Assembly (NCBI RefSeq): GCF_000826105.1
Contig: NZ_CCYK01000007.1
Span: forward strand, 1,612,001-1,676,000
DNA: 64,000 nucleotides
Source of the DNA: Pseudomonas massiliensis
GTDB lineage: Bacteria; Pseudomonadota; Gammaproteobacteria; Pseudomonadales; Pseudomonadaceae
Direction of reading: 5' to 3'
Part shown: positions 11,405 to 20,393 of the stretch, one piece after another
Numbering within the stretch: position 1 is the stretch's first letter
Layout: the number at the start of each line of letters is the position of its first letter
Made by a program: the position numbers and the translations under genes
The notes under the pieces: model-generated
The model's input: the letters and a program-made list of their open reading frames with translations, nothing else
Database searches by the model: none
What the model was told of the DNA's origin: nothing

Positions 11405-13441
11405 CTAGCGTGGTTTGCGGACTTTGCCCGCGGACTTGCCCGCCGCCTTGCCCCGGCCGCCCGGCTTGCGCTTCTTGCGCCAAGCCGGTACCGCCGCCTG
11501 GCCCTTTATTACCAGGCTCAGCCCTCGACAGCGCTCCACCAGCTTGCTCATCCAGGCTGACTGACGCGTCGTGAATTCCTCAAGGGTCATCTCGCCGGCC
11601 TGGACCATGTCCAGCGCCTGTTCCCAGATGGCCGTGGTACCCGGATCACTGATGGCGCGGGGTACGGCGTCCACCAGGCCATGACCGGCCGGCGTCGCGC
11701 TGAGCGCCTTTCCTTCCTTGCGCAGGTAGCCTCGGTCCAGCAGTCCCTGGATGATGCCGGCACGGGTCGCCTCGGTACCGATGCCGGTGGTGTCCTTGAG
11801 CTTCTGCTTGAGCTGCGGATCTGCCACCAGGCGAGCGACATTCTTCATAGCGCTGATCAGGTCGCCTTCGGTATAGGGCTTGGGCGGCTGCGTCCAGTTG
11901 TCCTTGAGCCGCACGTCCAGCACTGGGCACTGCATGCCGGCCGCCAGGGAAGGCAGCACCTGCGTGGGCTCTCGGCCGGGGTGCTGGGGTTTGTCCTTGA
12001 GCCGCACGTCCAGCACTGGGCACTGCATGCCGGCCGCCAGGGAAGGCAGCACCTGCGTGGGCTCTCGGCCGGGGTGCTGGGGTTGGGGGCGGGCCTGGGC
12101 CAGCGCCTCGGGCATTGCGCGCTTCCAGCCTGGCTCGATCACCTGTTTGCCCACCGCCTCAAGCGTATGTCCGGCACAGTCGAAGATGGCACGGGTACGG
12201 TCGTAGCTGTGATCGGGCAGGAACTGGGCCAGATAGCGGGCGCGAATCAGTTCGTAGACGCGCCTGTGCTTGGGCGGCAGCCCTGACGGAGCCGGCGCCA
12301 CCGCCGTAGGGATGATGCCGTGATGCGCCGATACTTTCGCATCGTTCCAGGCTCGGGAGCGGCGGGCCGCTGACAGGTGCGCCGCCAGGGGTGCCAAGCC
12401 CTGGTCGGCACGGGCCAGGGCTGCCAGGATTGCCGAGGCTTCGCTGTGCTGGCTTAGCGGCAGGTAGCCACAATCGCTGCGGGGATAGGTGATGGCCTTG
12501 TGGGTTTCATAGAGCGCCTGGGCGATGTCCAGGGTTTCCTGCGCGCCCAGGCCCAGCCGGCGGGAGCACACTTGCTGCAGGGTGCCCAGGTCGAACGGCA
12601 GCGGCGCGCCTTCCTTGACCCGCTCGGTGTTGACCCGCTCAACCCTGGCATGGCTGGCCTGCTCCAGCATCGCGGCAACTGCCTGGGCCAGCGCCTGGCG
12701 CACGCAACGGCCTTCCTCGTCGCAGGCGGCGGCCGGCGCCTGCCATTGGGCGGTGAACGCCTGGCCGACGCTTTCCAGGCGCACCTCGATGGCCCACCAG
12801 GGCTTGGGTTCGAAGGCGGCGATGCTGCGATCACGGTCCACCACCAGTCGCAGGGTCGGGGTTTGCACGCGCCCTACCGGCAATACCCCCTGGTACCCGG
12901 AGCGTTGCCCCAGCAGGGTGAACAGACGGCTGAGGTTCATGCCGATCAACCAGTCCGCCCTGGAGCGACCCAAAGCGCAGTGGTAGAGACTGAAAGTCGC
13001 CTCGCCCGGCCGCAGGGCGCCCAGGGCCTTGCGGATCGAAACGTCATCCAGTGCCGAGAGCCACAGTCGTTGGATGGGCCCGCGATAGCGACAGTAGTCG
13101 AGCAATTCGCGGGCGATCATTTCACCCTCACGATCCGCGTCCGTTGCGATCACTACCTCGCTGGCCTCGGCCAACAAGCTTTTGACTGCTTTGAACTGGC
13201 TGGCGGTCTTGGGCTTGACCTGCATGCGCCATTGCTCGGGCACGATCGGCAGATGTTCGAGCCGCCATTGCTTGTAGCGTGCGTCGTAGGCGTCCGGCGG
13301 GGCGGTTTCCAACAAATGGCCGATGCACCAACTCACCGCCAGGCCGTTGCCGCGCAGGCAGCCTTCACCCTTGCTTTGGGCACCCAGCACTTTGGCGATA
13401 TCCCGAGCCTGGGATGGTTTTTCACAGAGATACAGCCGCAT
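11405..13441 (-). CDS. topB: DNA topoisomerase III with an internal duplication
   Basis: A type IA topoisomerase of 678 residues that passes single strands and decatenates DNA. It opens with the TOPRIM start MRLYLCEKPSQARDIAKVLG and has acidic metal-binding residues in VVIATDADREGEMIA. The catalytic tyrosine lies in ITYPRSDCGYLP, as in E. coli TopB. GVLPVGRVQTPTLRLV and DTTGIGTEATRAGIIQGLL are further family motifs, and the C-terminus is Lys/Arg-rich. Residues about 454-515 consist of a perfect 31-residue tandem duplication (see the repeat entry); without it the protein would be about 647 residues, close to E. coli TopB. AAGGG supports the start, and a LexA-like box lies 66 bp upstream. Confidence 0.95.
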   Translation of the reverse strand: MRLYLCEKPSQARDIAKVLGAQSKGEGCLRGNGLAVSWCIGHLLETAPPDAYDARYKQWRLEHLPIVPEQWRMQVKPKTASQFKAVKSLLAEASEVVIATDADREGEMIARELLDYCRYRGPIQRLWLSALDDVSIRKALGALRPGEATFSLYHCALGRSRADWLIGMNLSRLFTLLGQRSGYQGVLPVGRVQTPTLRLVVDRDRSIAAFEPKPWWAIEVRLESVGQAFTAQWQAPAAACDEEGRCVRQALAQAVAAMLEQASHARVERVNTERVKEGAPLPFDLGTLQQVCSRRLGLGAQETLDIAQALYETHKAITYPRSDCGYLPLSQHSEASAILAALARADQGLAPLAAHLSAARRSRAWNDAKVSAHHGIIPTAVAPAPSGLPPKHRRVYELIRARYLAQFLPDHSYDRTRAIFDCAGHTLEAVGKQVIEPGWKRAMPEALAQARPQPQHPGREPTQVLPSLAAGMQCPVLDVRLKDKPQHPGREPTQVLPSLAAGMQCPVLDVRLKDNWTQPPKPYTEGDLISAMKNVARLVADPQLKQKLKDTTGIGTEATRAGIIQGLLDRGYLRKEGKALSATPAGHGLVDAVPRAISDPGTTAIWEQALDMVQAGEMTLEEFTTRQSAWMSKLVERCRGLSLVIKGQAAVPAWRKKRKPGGRGKAAGKSAGKVRKPR
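11898..12083. repeat. 93-bp perfect tandem duplication inside topB
   Basis: Bases 11898-11990 are repeated exactly at 11991-12083. The period is 93 bp, a multiple of three, so the reading frame of topB is kept and 31 residues (beginning KPQHPGREPTQVLP, ending VLDVRLKD) appear twice. Absence of any mismatch indicates a recent event, or less likely an assembly artefact. Confidence 0.95.
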
Positions 13442-13506
13442 GTCATCGACCCTTGTTCACACTAGGCAAAGCATGGCGGCCGCCAGCCAGGGATGCAAGC
13501 GTCTAT

Positions 13507-13522
13507 CTGTATATTTGTACAG
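13507..13522. promoter_or_regulatory. LexA-like (SOS) operator upstream of topB
   Basis: On the minus strand the 16 bases read CTGTACAAATATACAG, matching the CTGT-N8-ACAG SOS box and differing at one base from the form commonly given for Pseudomonas LexA (CTGTATAAATATACAG). It ends 66 bp upstream of the topB start, a normal position for a repressor site over a promoter, and lies in the short gap between the molybdoenzyme gene and topB. Binding is inferred, not shown. Confidence 0.6.
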
Positions 13523-13542
13523 CTTCCAGCCTTCAGATCGCG

Positions 13543-15882
13543 TCAGGCCCGCTTGAGGTCGATAGGTACCGCACCGGGTTCCACAGCGGCCCGGGTTACG
13601 GTTACGGGGATGGACTTGGCGGCCGGCACCTTGCTCTTCTGCGCGTAGTGCCACAGCGGCACCAGCGGATTGCATTCGGGGTAATAGCCACCGCAGCAGC
13701 CAGTGGGAATGTCGTAGGGCAGGATCTGCAGCGGGCCGACAACCCTGGGCACCTCGGTTTCCACGGCCGTGGCCACCTTGACCCAATCTCCGGCCATGAA
13801 GCCCAGGCGGGCGATGTCGTTCTTGTTCATCAACAACACCTTTCGCGTGCCCTTCACCCCTCTGAAGCGATCGTCATAGCCGTAGATGGTGGTGTTGAAC
13901 TGGTCATTGCTACGCAGCGTCATCAGCTGCAGCACATCGCGACGCGCGCTGGCCGTGGCCACGTCATCATCCGGGTCCAAGGTTGGCAACAGCGTGAACT
14001 GGGCCTTGCCACTCTCGGTATTCCACTGCCGCTGGGCAGCGCCCAACGGACGATGGAAACCGCCAGGTTCGTGCATGCGTGTTTCCATTTCATGGAAAAT
14101 GGCCGGGTAGATCCGAGCGATGGCCGCGCGCACCAGGCGGTAGTCACGCCTCCAGGCGTCCCAGTCCAGCTTGGGGTTGGTGGCGAGGGTAGCCTTGGCG
14201 ATGCCTGCTATAATGGCCGGCTCGGACAGCAATTGATCACTGGCCGGCTCGCTGTGCCCCCGCCAGCCATGGATACAGCCGGTGCTGTCTTCGGTGGTCC
14301 ACTGCTGCTCGATGCCGTCCTGACGATCGATTTCGATGCGGCCTAGGCAGGGCAACAGCCACATCTGTTGTCCGGGAAGCAAATGGCTGCGATTGAGCTT
14401 GGTCGCGATCTGTACGTTGAGTGCAAGCCCTTGCCAGGCTGGCTCGAGCCTGGAGGTGTCAGGTACCGCGCGTACGAAGTTGCCCCCTAGTCCGACGAAG
14501 CCCTGGACACGGCCGTCGAGCAAGCCTTCGCAGGCTTCTACCGTGCAGTAGCCTTTGTCCGCGGGCACCTCGATGCCTAGATGCTCAGCGATCAGGTCGG
14601 CAGGGACTTTCTTGGGGTCTTCAGTGATCCCGACGGTGCGCTGGCCTTGCACGTTGGAATGGCCGCGCACCGGGCAGATGCCCGCGCCGGGCTTGCCGAT
14701 GTTGCCCCTGAGCAACAGCAGGTTGACCAGCATCTGCACGTTCGCCACACCGTGATGATGCTGGGTAAGGCCCATGCCGTAGACGCCCATGACGCGTTCA
14801 CTGCGGGCATATACCCTGGCCGCCGCTTCCATGGCACTGCGGCTCAGGCCCGAGCGTTGCTCGAGCGCGCCCCAGGCATAGCCCTCGATCTGCGCCCTCA
14901 GGGCTTCGAAACCCGTGGTGTGTTCAGCAATGAACCCATGGTCGAGCACGGCGGCTTCACCCTTGGCCTGGGCTTCGGCATCCAGGGCGAGCAGCGCCTT
15001 GATCATCCCCGCCATGGCTGCCAGATCGCCTCCGATGGCGACCTGATGGTATTGAGTGCTGACCTGGGTCGATTCCGGCCCCAGCATCTCGACCGGGTTC
15101 TGAGGGTTGACGAAGCGTTCCAGCCCGCGCTCGCGCAAGGGGTTGAAGGTAATGATCTGTGCACCGCGCTTGCGCGCCTCCTGTAGAGGGTGAAGCATGC
15201 GCGGGCTATTGCTGCCCACGTTCTGGCCGAAGAACAGGAAGCAGTCCGTGTGCTCGAAATCGTTCAGGGTCACGGTGCCTACCGGTACGCCAATGCTTTC
15301 CTGCAGGCCGACCGAGGTGCTTTCATGGCACATGTTGCTGCTGTCGGGTAGGTGATTGTTGCCATAGCCCCGGGCCAGCAGTTGGTACATGAACGAGGCT
15401 TCCAGCGAGGCACGCCCGGAGGCATAGAACACCACGCTGTCTCGCGGCAACGCCTTCAGGGAGGCGCCGATGGCTGTGAAAGCGTCAGCCCAGGCAACCG
15501 GGCGGTAGGTGTCAGTCGCGGCATCGTAGCGCATCGGGTGAGTGAGGCGGCCTTGCTGCTCGAGATCGAAGTCTGGCCAGGTCCGCAGCTCGGCCAGCGT
15601 GTGTCGGCTGAAGAACTCAGGCGTAGCGCGGCGCGAGGTCAGTTCCCAGGCCGTGGCCTTGGCGCCGTTTTCGCAGAATTCGAGGGGGTGCGGGTGGCCC
15701 GGCTTGGCCCAGGCGCAGCTGACGCAGGCAAAGCCATCAGGCTTGTTCTGCTTGAGCAGCGCCGAGGCGCCTTTGCCCAGGGCTCTCTCCCTGAGCAGGA
15801 TATTGGCGACCGAATGGGCAGACCCCCAGCCGCCTGCCGCATGGGTATAGGGCTTGAAACGAACCTGCGGGGAAAGAAACAT
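13543..15882 (-). CDS. FdhF/YdeP-family molybdopterin oxidoreductase
   Basis: A 779-residue molybdenum bis-MGD enzyme of the FdhF/YdeP group (formate dehydrogenase alpha-like). Typical features are the N-terminal IKPY-like start (RFKPYTHAAGGWGSA), CVSCAWAKPGHPHPLEFCENG with clustered Cys for a likely iron-sulfur site, DSSNMCHESTSVGLQ around residue 183, FGQNVGSNSPRM, and GMGLTQHHHGVANVQ. The C-terminal part (about 640-779) is the MGD-binding dinucleotide domain. The physiological substrate of this family is unsettled; E. coli YdeP is linked to acid resistance. No fdhD or other subunit gene is adjacent. GAAGG precedes the start. Confidence 0.9.
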   Translation of the reverse strand: MFLSPQVRFKPYTHAAGGWGSAHSVANILLRERALGKGASALLKQNKPDGFACVSCAWAKPGHPHPLEFCENGAKATAWELTSRRATPEFFSRHTLAELRTWPDFDLEQQGRLTHPMRYDAATDTYRPVAWADAFTAIGASLKALPRDSVVFYASGRASLEASFMYQLLARGYGNNHLPDSSNMCHESTSVGLQESIGVPVGTVTLNDFEHTDCFLFFGQNVGSNSPRMLHPLQEARKRGAQIITFNPLRERGLERFVNPQNPVEMLGPESTQVSTQYHQVAIGGDLAAMAGMIKALLALDAEAQAKGEAAVLDHGFIAEHTTGFEALRAQIEGYAWGALEQRSGLSRSAMEAAARVYARSERVMGVYGMGLTQHHHGVANVQMLVNLLLLRGNIGKPGAGICPVRGHSNVQGQRTVGITEDPKKVPADLIAEHLGIEVPADKGYCTVEACEGLLDGRVQGFVGLGGNFVRAVPDTSRLEPAWQGLALNVQIATKLNRSHLLPGQQMWLLPCLGRIEIDRQDGIEQQWTTEDSTGCIHGWRGHSEPASDQLLSEPAIIAGIAKATLATNPKLDWDAWRRDYRLVRAAIARIYPAIFHEMETRMHEPGGFHRPLGAAQRQWNTESGKAQFTLLPTLDPDDDVATASARRDVLQLMTLRSNDQFNTTIYGYDDRFRGVKGTRKVLLMNKNDIARLGFMAGDWVKVATAVETEVPRVVGPLQILPYDIPTGCCGGYYPECNPLVPLWHYAQKSKVPAAKSIPVTVTRAAVEPGAVPIDLKRA

Positions 15883-16001
15883 GGCTGAGCCTTCGTCGGG
15901 AGTCGTATTCCGTTACGACGTGGCGAAGCGGCCAAAGGTTCGCTCGGTTCGGCGGCTGGCGGGCCGGTGTGGCGCCCGAGGGCGCCAGTGGCAGCGGCCA
16001 T

Positions 16002-17039
16002 TCAGGGCGCTGGGTTGGGTTGGCCCTTGTGGATGGCTTCAAGGCCGGCGCGCACTTCCTCGCTGAGGCGCACATCGATGCTGGCCAGGTTGCTGCGCAA
16101 TTGCTCCAGAGTAGTCGCACCGATGATATTGCTGGTAACGAAGGGCTGCTCGGTCACGAACTGCAAGGCCATTTGCGCTGGGTCCAGCCCGTGCTCTCTG
16201 GCCAGGGCAACGTATGCCTTGGCAGCCGCCTCGGCTTCGGGGTTGTTGTAGCGCTGGAAACGCTCGAACAGCGTCAGTCTGCCCTGGGCTGGGCGGGCAC
16301 CATCCAGGTACTTGCCGGAGAGCACGCCGAACGCCAGGGGCGAGTAGGCAAGAAGGCCGATCTGCTCCCGCAGCGCGATTTCGGCAAGGCCGATCTCGAA
16401 GGTGCGATTGAGCAGGTTATAGGGGTTCTGAATCGACACCGCGCGTGGCCAGCCCCGGGTCTCGGCCAAGTGCAGGAAGCGTTGGGTACCCCAGGGTGTT
16501 TCATTGGACAGGCCGATATGGCGCACCTTGCCGGCCTTGACTGCCTCGTCGAGCACTTCGAGGGTTTCTTCGATAGGCGTGAAGACGTCGCTGTCGTCAT
16601 GCTGGTAGCCCAATACGCCGAAGAAGTTGGTCTTGCGGTCGGGCCAGTGCAGTTGATAGAGGTCCAGGTAGTCAGTGTTCAGGCGCTTGAGCGAAGCGTC
16701 CAGGGCGGCGGTGATGTTCTTGCGGTCCAGCCTGGGGTTGCCGTCGCGGATGTGATCCATGCGGCCGGGGCCGGCGACCTTGCTGGCGAGAACCCAATCG
16801 GCTCGATCGCCATGCTGGCGGAAATATTCGCCGATGATGCTTTCCGTGCGCGTGTAGGTTTCGCCCCGAGGGGGCACAGGATACATCTCCGCGGTGTCGA
16901 GGAAGTTCACGCCGGCTGCCTTGGCCAGGCGAATCTGTTCGAAGGCCTCGGCCTGGGTGTTCTGCTCTCCCCAGGTCATGGTGCCCAGGGCGATGGCGCT
17001 GACCTTGACGTCGGTTTTGCCCAGTACGCGATAGTGCAT
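16002..17039 (-). CDS. aldo/keto reductase, Tas-like
   Basis: A 345-residue NADPH-dependent oxidoreductase with a TIM barrel. It carries the AKR tetrad context: LDTAEMYPVPP (Asp and Tyr), LASKVAGP (Lys) and YLDLYQLHWPDR (His). The length and the insert around FFGVLGYQHDDSDVFTPIEETL match the Tas/YdbC-like subgroup. ATG 17039 follows GGGAG. It is monocistronic and diverges from a small membrane protein gene across a 253-bp gap in which I see AT-rich sequence near 17155-17195 but no clear operator. Substrate unknown; these enzymes reduce aldehydes and ketones broadly. Confidence 0.92.
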   Translation of the reverse strand: MHYRVLGKTDVKVSAIALGTMTWGEQNTQAEAFEQIRLAKAAGVNFLDTAEMYPVPPRGETYTRTESIIGEYFRQHGDRADWVLASKVAGPGRMDHIRDGNPRLDRKNITAALDASLKRLNTDYLDLYQLHWPDRKTNFFGVLGYQHDDSDVFTPIEETLEVLDEAVKAGKVRHIGLSNETPWGTQRFLHLAETRGWPRAVSIQNPYNLLNRTFEIGLAEIALREQIGLLAYSPLAFGVLSGKYLDGARPAQGRLTLFERFQRYNNPEAEAAAKAYVALAREHGLDPAQMALQFVTEQPFVTSNIIGATTLEQLRSNLASIDVRLSEEVRAGLEAIHKGQPNPAP

Positions 17040-17292
17040 GGAAGCTCCCGTGTGCAAGCGGGCCAAGAGGCCCGGTGGAGGAAACCGGGACGTTCCCGGT
17101 CGGGGGGTGAGGCGGATTGCCGCACGACAGTTCGTCGTACTGGCTAGCAGGCTAACTATTTGGTTACTTCTTATTGAGTTATCATACAACTGCTTCGATC
17201 AGCGGAGCCAGGGGCGACAATGCACGCACCGGCATCGTTGTCTGGCAGACCCTGCATCCACGCTATTCATCAAAGAGGTTTCGACGATCACC

Positions 17293-17541
17293 ATGGGGCG
17301 CCAAGTATTGCTCTACTTGACTCATTTCTTCAAACGTCTGCAAGACGCCTTCACCGCTTCTGAACGGGACGAAGCCCAGGCCGGTACCTCGCCATTGGCG
17401 ATCCTGGCCATAGTCGCGCTCAGCCTTTACATCGCCGGCGGTCTAGGCTTCTTCGTCAAGAGCCACTACTGGGATCACCTGACCGAGGCACAGAAAACCG
17501 TGGTGATCGCCTCCATGGCGTCCAGCGACCAGATGCTCTGA
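17293..17541 (+). CDS. small single-pass membrane protein
   Basis: An 82-residue protein with a cytoplasmic basic/amphipathic N-terminus (LTHFFKRLQDAFTASER), one transmembrane helix at about residues 34-55 (PLAILAIVALSLYIAGGLGFF), and a short soluble tail (KSHYWDHLTEAQKTVVIAS). Its Shine-Dalgarno (AAAGAGG) is rather far (about 15 bases) from ATG 17293, so a nearby non-ATG start is possible. Function unknown; it ends convergently with the MscS gene. Confidence 0.55.
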   Translation: MGRQVLLYLTHFFKRLQDAFTASERDEAQAGTSPLAILAIVALSLYIAGGLGFFVKSHYWDHLTEAQKTVVIASMASSDQML

Positions 17542-17602
17542 TACACCCAGCTTGATCTCCCGCACCATCGTCCGCATCGCGGGCTTCCTATAAGAACAAC
17601 GT

Positions 17603-18730
17603 TCAAACCGGTGGTTGGCGCTCGATGTTATCGGCCTTCCTGGCCTGATGCGCATCGGGACGGATTGTCTTCGTCTGCAATTCGGCACGTAGCTGTGGCA
17701 GGCATTGAGGATACTCATGGTTGATAAAGGTGATCAGGCGCTCGCGCACGTGGCAGCGAGCATCCCAGCTGCGGGAGGAGTCCAGTGAACTGAGCAGAAT
17801 GCGCAGTTGCATGGATTTTTCACTGGTGTCGGTGACCTGCAGCACGCACACGCGACCATCCCATAGATGGGGAATTTCCTCACAGATCTGCTTGACCTGT
17901 TCACGCAGCACATCCAGGGGCAGTGAATAGTCCACCCAGAGGAACACCGAGCCGATCAGGCTTGAAGTGCTGCGGGTCCAGTTCTGGAAAGGCTTTTCGA
18001 TGAAATAGGTGAGGGGTACCACCAGGCGCCGCTCGTCCCAGATCTTGACCACCACATAGCTGCCGGTGATTTCCTCGATCCGGCCCCATTCGCCTTCCAC
18101 GATGACCACGTCGTCCAGGCGAATCGGTTGCGATATCGCGATCTGCAGGCCGGCGATAAGGTTGCCCAGCACCGGTTTGGCGGCAAACCCTGCCGCCAGG
18201 CCCGCCAGCCCGGCTGAAGCCAGCAGGCTGGTGCCGACCTGGCGCACTGCCGGGAAACTCATCAGGATCAGCCCGCTTCCAAAAAGAATCACCACCACGT
18301 TGAGGCAGCGAACCAGTACCCGGACTTGCGTCTGTATCCGGCGCGCGGTGAGGTTGTCTTCAATGTCCAGCGGATTGCGAATGGCGATGGTATCGGCCAC
18401 CGCCGCCACACAGCGCAAGCCCAGCCAGGTAAACCCGCCGACCACCAGCAGACCATTGAGGTGGCGCACGCTGTTGATCAGCGGCAGGTCGTCCGGGGCG
18501 GACGTCCATACCGACTGCAAGGCCAGCAGGGGCATCAGCCACAGGGACGGGCGCTGCGCTTTGCTGATCAGTTCATGGGCCAGCAGCATGCGCCGGGCTA
18601 TGCGCCTGAGCACCGTGATCCCCAGCCAGCGAATGAGTAGGGTCACCAGCACGGCGGCAACGGCCACGATCAGCGTGCTGAGCCAAGGCAATGGAATGCG
18701 ATCCAGCCAGTTTTCCGGGATCAGGTCCAT
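17603..18730 (-). CDS. MscS-family mechanosensitive ion channel
   Basis: A 375-residue inner-membrane channel that opens under membrane tension to release solutes on osmotic downshift. Several N-terminal helices lead to the pore-lining TM3 (VGTSLLASAGLAGLAAGFAA), then KPVLGNLIAGLQIAISQPIRLDD and the beta domain (GEWGRIEEITGSYVVVKIWD, PLTYFIEKPFQNWTR), all typical of MscS. Compared with E. coli MscS (286 residues) it has extra N-terminal helices, as in the YnaI/YbdG groups. The ATG at 18730 has GAGG ten bases upstream. It follows small genes on the same strand but with its own gap of 71 bp. Confidence 0.93.
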   Translation of the reverse strand: MDLIPENWLDRIPLPWLSTLIVAVAAVLVTLLIRWLGITVLRRIARRMLLAHELISKAQRPSLWLMPLLALQSVWTSAPDDLPLINSVRHLNGLLVVGGFTWLGLRCVAAVADTIAIRNPLDIEDNLTARRIQTQVRVLVRCLNVVVILFGSGLILMSFPAVRQVGTSLLASAGLAGLAAGFAAKPVLGNLIAGLQIAISQPIRLDDVVIVEGEWGRIEEITGSYVVVKIWDERRLVVPLTYFIEKPFQNWTRSTSSLIGSVFLWVDYSLPLDVLREQVKQICEEIPHLWDGRVCVLQVTDTSEKSMQLRILLSSLDSSRSWDARCHVRERLITFINHEYPQCLPQLRAELQTKTIRPDAHQARKADNIERQPPV

Positions 18731-18801
18731 GGAGTACGCCTCGGTCGGTCCAAAACGATACCGACCGGGGCGGTTGTCGAGGGTTCCGCCGGCTTGTCTA
18801 G

Positions 18802-19086
18802 TCAGCGGCTTCCAGGAGCCTGGGCAAGGTCGGCCGTGCCGGTTGGGTCGGCCAGGGCACTGGCATTGCGCCGCAGCCCACGGCAGTTCATGACGCACAG
18901 GCACGCCTGCAGGACGATCAGCGCCCAGGCGTGGCTGTACAGGCCCCAGGTTACCCAGAGCAGGTTGCTCAGGAGAAACAGCCAGAAGCCGGCCATGCGT
19001 CGCCGGGGCTGCTGCGAACCGACCAGCCAGGCGGCGATCACGGTGGTCAGCATGGCGGGCCATTGAATCAGGTCGATGTAGGCCAT
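18802..19086 (-). CDS. small multi-spanning membrane protein, YgjV/PnuC-like
   Basis: A 94-residue hydrophobic protein with about three transmembrane segments (PAMLTTVIAAWLVGSQQ; GFWLFLLSNLLWVTWGLYSH; LIVLQACLCVMNCRGLRRN). The WGLY and N-x-RG pattern resembles small YgjV/PnuC or SemiSWEET-like proteins, but I cannot assign a substrate. It begins three bases after the end of the upstream acidic small gene, so the two are probably cotranscribed and translationally coupled. The C-terminal 25 residues are soluble and disordered. Confidence 0.65.
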   Translation of the reverse strand: MAYIDLIQWPAMLTTVIAAWLVGSQQPRRRMAGFWLFLLSNLLWVTWGLYSHAWALIVLQACLCVMNCRGLRRNASALADPTGTADLAQAPGSR

Positions 19087-19089
19087 GGG

Positions 19090-19272
19090 TCAGTCCTGAT
19101 CATCCTCGACCTGATCATCGATCAGGGGTACCTGGGCGTCGTCCAGGCCCCAGCCCGGGTCCTCGTTGCCCGGGTCATTCACCCGTCCATTGTTGGCAGG
19201 CTTGGCCGGGTCGTTGACAAAGGGCACGCCGCTTGGGCCTTGTTGCTCGGTACCTTCGGTCTGTGGGTTCAT
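19090..19272 (-). CDS. small acidic disordered protein
   Basis: A 60-residue hydrophilic protein rich in Asn, Pro, Asp and Gly (VNDPAKPANNGRVNDPGNED) with an acidic end (DDQVEDDQD). ATG 19272 is chosen because GAGAGGA lies about eight bases upstream. No fold or signal is visible. It directly precedes the small membrane protein gene with a three-base gap. Function unknown. Confidence 0.55.
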   Translation of the reverse strand: MNPQTEGTEQQGPSGVPFVNDPAKPANNGRVNDPGNEDPGWGLDDAQVPLIDDQVEDDQD

Positions 19273-19324
19273 GGCGGCGTCCTCTCTGGCCAGTGACAAT
19301 GTGGATAGCCTAGGGAGGGCTTGT

Positions 19325-19717
19325 TCAGGCCAAAGGTTCCCGCCATTGCACCAGGTTGCCTTCCGGATCGAAACCGTCGCAGGCCCGGAAGCCAGGGCCG
19401 ATCCACTCGGCCGATTCGCTGTCCACGCCTCCGCCGAGCATCGGGCTCAGGGTGTGGACCAGCGCCAGGGAGGGCACAGGGAAGATCAATTTCACCGGTA
19501 CGTCGGTGCGGCGCATGGGCGGTGAAGTGATGTTGAGGTTGTCAGCGACTATCTGCGGGAGCGCATTGAGAACCAGGGAATAATGGGCCGATTCGAGCAC
19601 GATTCGCCCCTCGACACGGGCCTTGATCGCCAGTCCGGCGACCTGTTCATAGAAGCTGGCCATGCGCTCCAGGTCCTTGGCGAACAGCAGGGCGCCAGCT
19701 TTGGGCAATTCCGACAT
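19325..19717 (-). CDS. VOC (glyoxalase/bleomycin-resistance fold) protein
   Basis: A 130-residue vicinal-oxygen-chelate domain protein. It has the paired beta-alpha-beta-beta-beta layout: AGALLFAKDLERMASFYEQV at the N-terminus, typical for the family, and GFRACDGFDPEGNLVQWRE at the C-terminus, with the usual DPEGN turn and Gln/Glu metal-region residues. ATG 19717 follows GGAG; an in-frame TTG one codon earlier is less likely. Such proteins are dioxygenases, isomerases or resistance proteins, and no specific substrate is indicated here. Confidence 0.82.
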   Translation of the reverse strand: MSELPKAGALLFAKDLERMASFYEQVAGLAIKARVEGRIVLESAHYSLVLNALPQIVADNLNITSPPMRRTDVPVKLIFPVPSLALVHTLSPMLGGGVDSESAEWIGPGFRACDGFDPEGNLVQWREPLA

Positions 19718-19837
19718 CAAAAGTCTCCGCTATGGGGGGCTAACCCTACGAAAGGCGCTGTGGCCTGTCCAGTCTAGCGCTCTGTACGAACGCATGGCTG
19801 GCTGCGAGACTGTGCGCTTTATGCGCAAGGAACACCC

Positions 19838-20371
19838 ATGCAGAACCGCTTCATCCGCCCCGCGGTCTTAATGCTCGGTGTGCTGGGCTACGGCCAGGCC
19901 AAGGCCGAGCTGGCCGTCATCGATTGGCCGCCCGGCTGGCAGGTAGAGCCCGTTCCCGTAGAGGCCGGTAGTGATGTGTCGCGGCAGCGCGCGGTCAAGC
20001 TGGACGCCCAGGGCAACCCCACCATGGTGGTGGAACTGAGCCAGAGCCCGGTAGAGCAGGGCCATGTGGTGAATGTGGCCGGGGTGGTTCTGGAAATGCG
20101 CAAGGCGGTGCAGAAGAACTTTTCCGAGGGCGGCTATCAAAGTGCCTGTACCCGGGTGAAGGCAAGCACCCTGAACCAGGTGCCCGCGGCCGAAACCACC
20201 TGCACCATTACCCTGAACGGCGGCCATGTGCTCACCCAGACGCTGGTCGCCGCCGCTGGCCCCCTAAAAGCCTGGGCGTTGTCCTACGCCGGCACGCCGG
20301 AGGGCTATCGGCTCAACGAGGGGACGGTGCTAAAGATTCGCAGTTCGCTGGTGTTGGATGCAGGACAGTGA
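19838..20371 (+). CDS. secreted DUF4946-like protein
   Basis: A 177-residue exported protein resembling the pseudomonad DUF4946 family. The signal peptide covers residues 1-23 (cleavage near AKA/EL), followed by IDWPPGWQVEPVPVE, a repeated feature of the family, and two Cys (SACTRVKAS and ETTCTITLNGG) likely to form a disulfide. It starts at the ATG after AAGGAACACCC. Function unknown. The metallophosphatase gene starts 22 bp downstream and may be cotranscribed. Confidence 0.75.
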   Translation: MQNRFIRPAVLMLGVLGYGQAKAELAVIDWPPGWQVEPVPVEAGSDVSRQRAVKLDAQGNPTMVVELSQSPVEQGHVVNVAGVVLEMRKAVQKNFSEGGYQSACTRVKASTLNQVPAAETTCTITLNGGHVLTQTLVAAAGPLKAWALSYAGTPEGYRLNEGTVLKIRSSLVLDAGQ

Positions 20372-20393
20372 CAGGCCCGGCATAGGAGCAGGC

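Noticed and set aside
11898..12083. CRISPR-like or mobile repeat
   Set aside because: Only two head-to-tail copies with no spacers and an in-frame coding unit; a simple tandem duplication.
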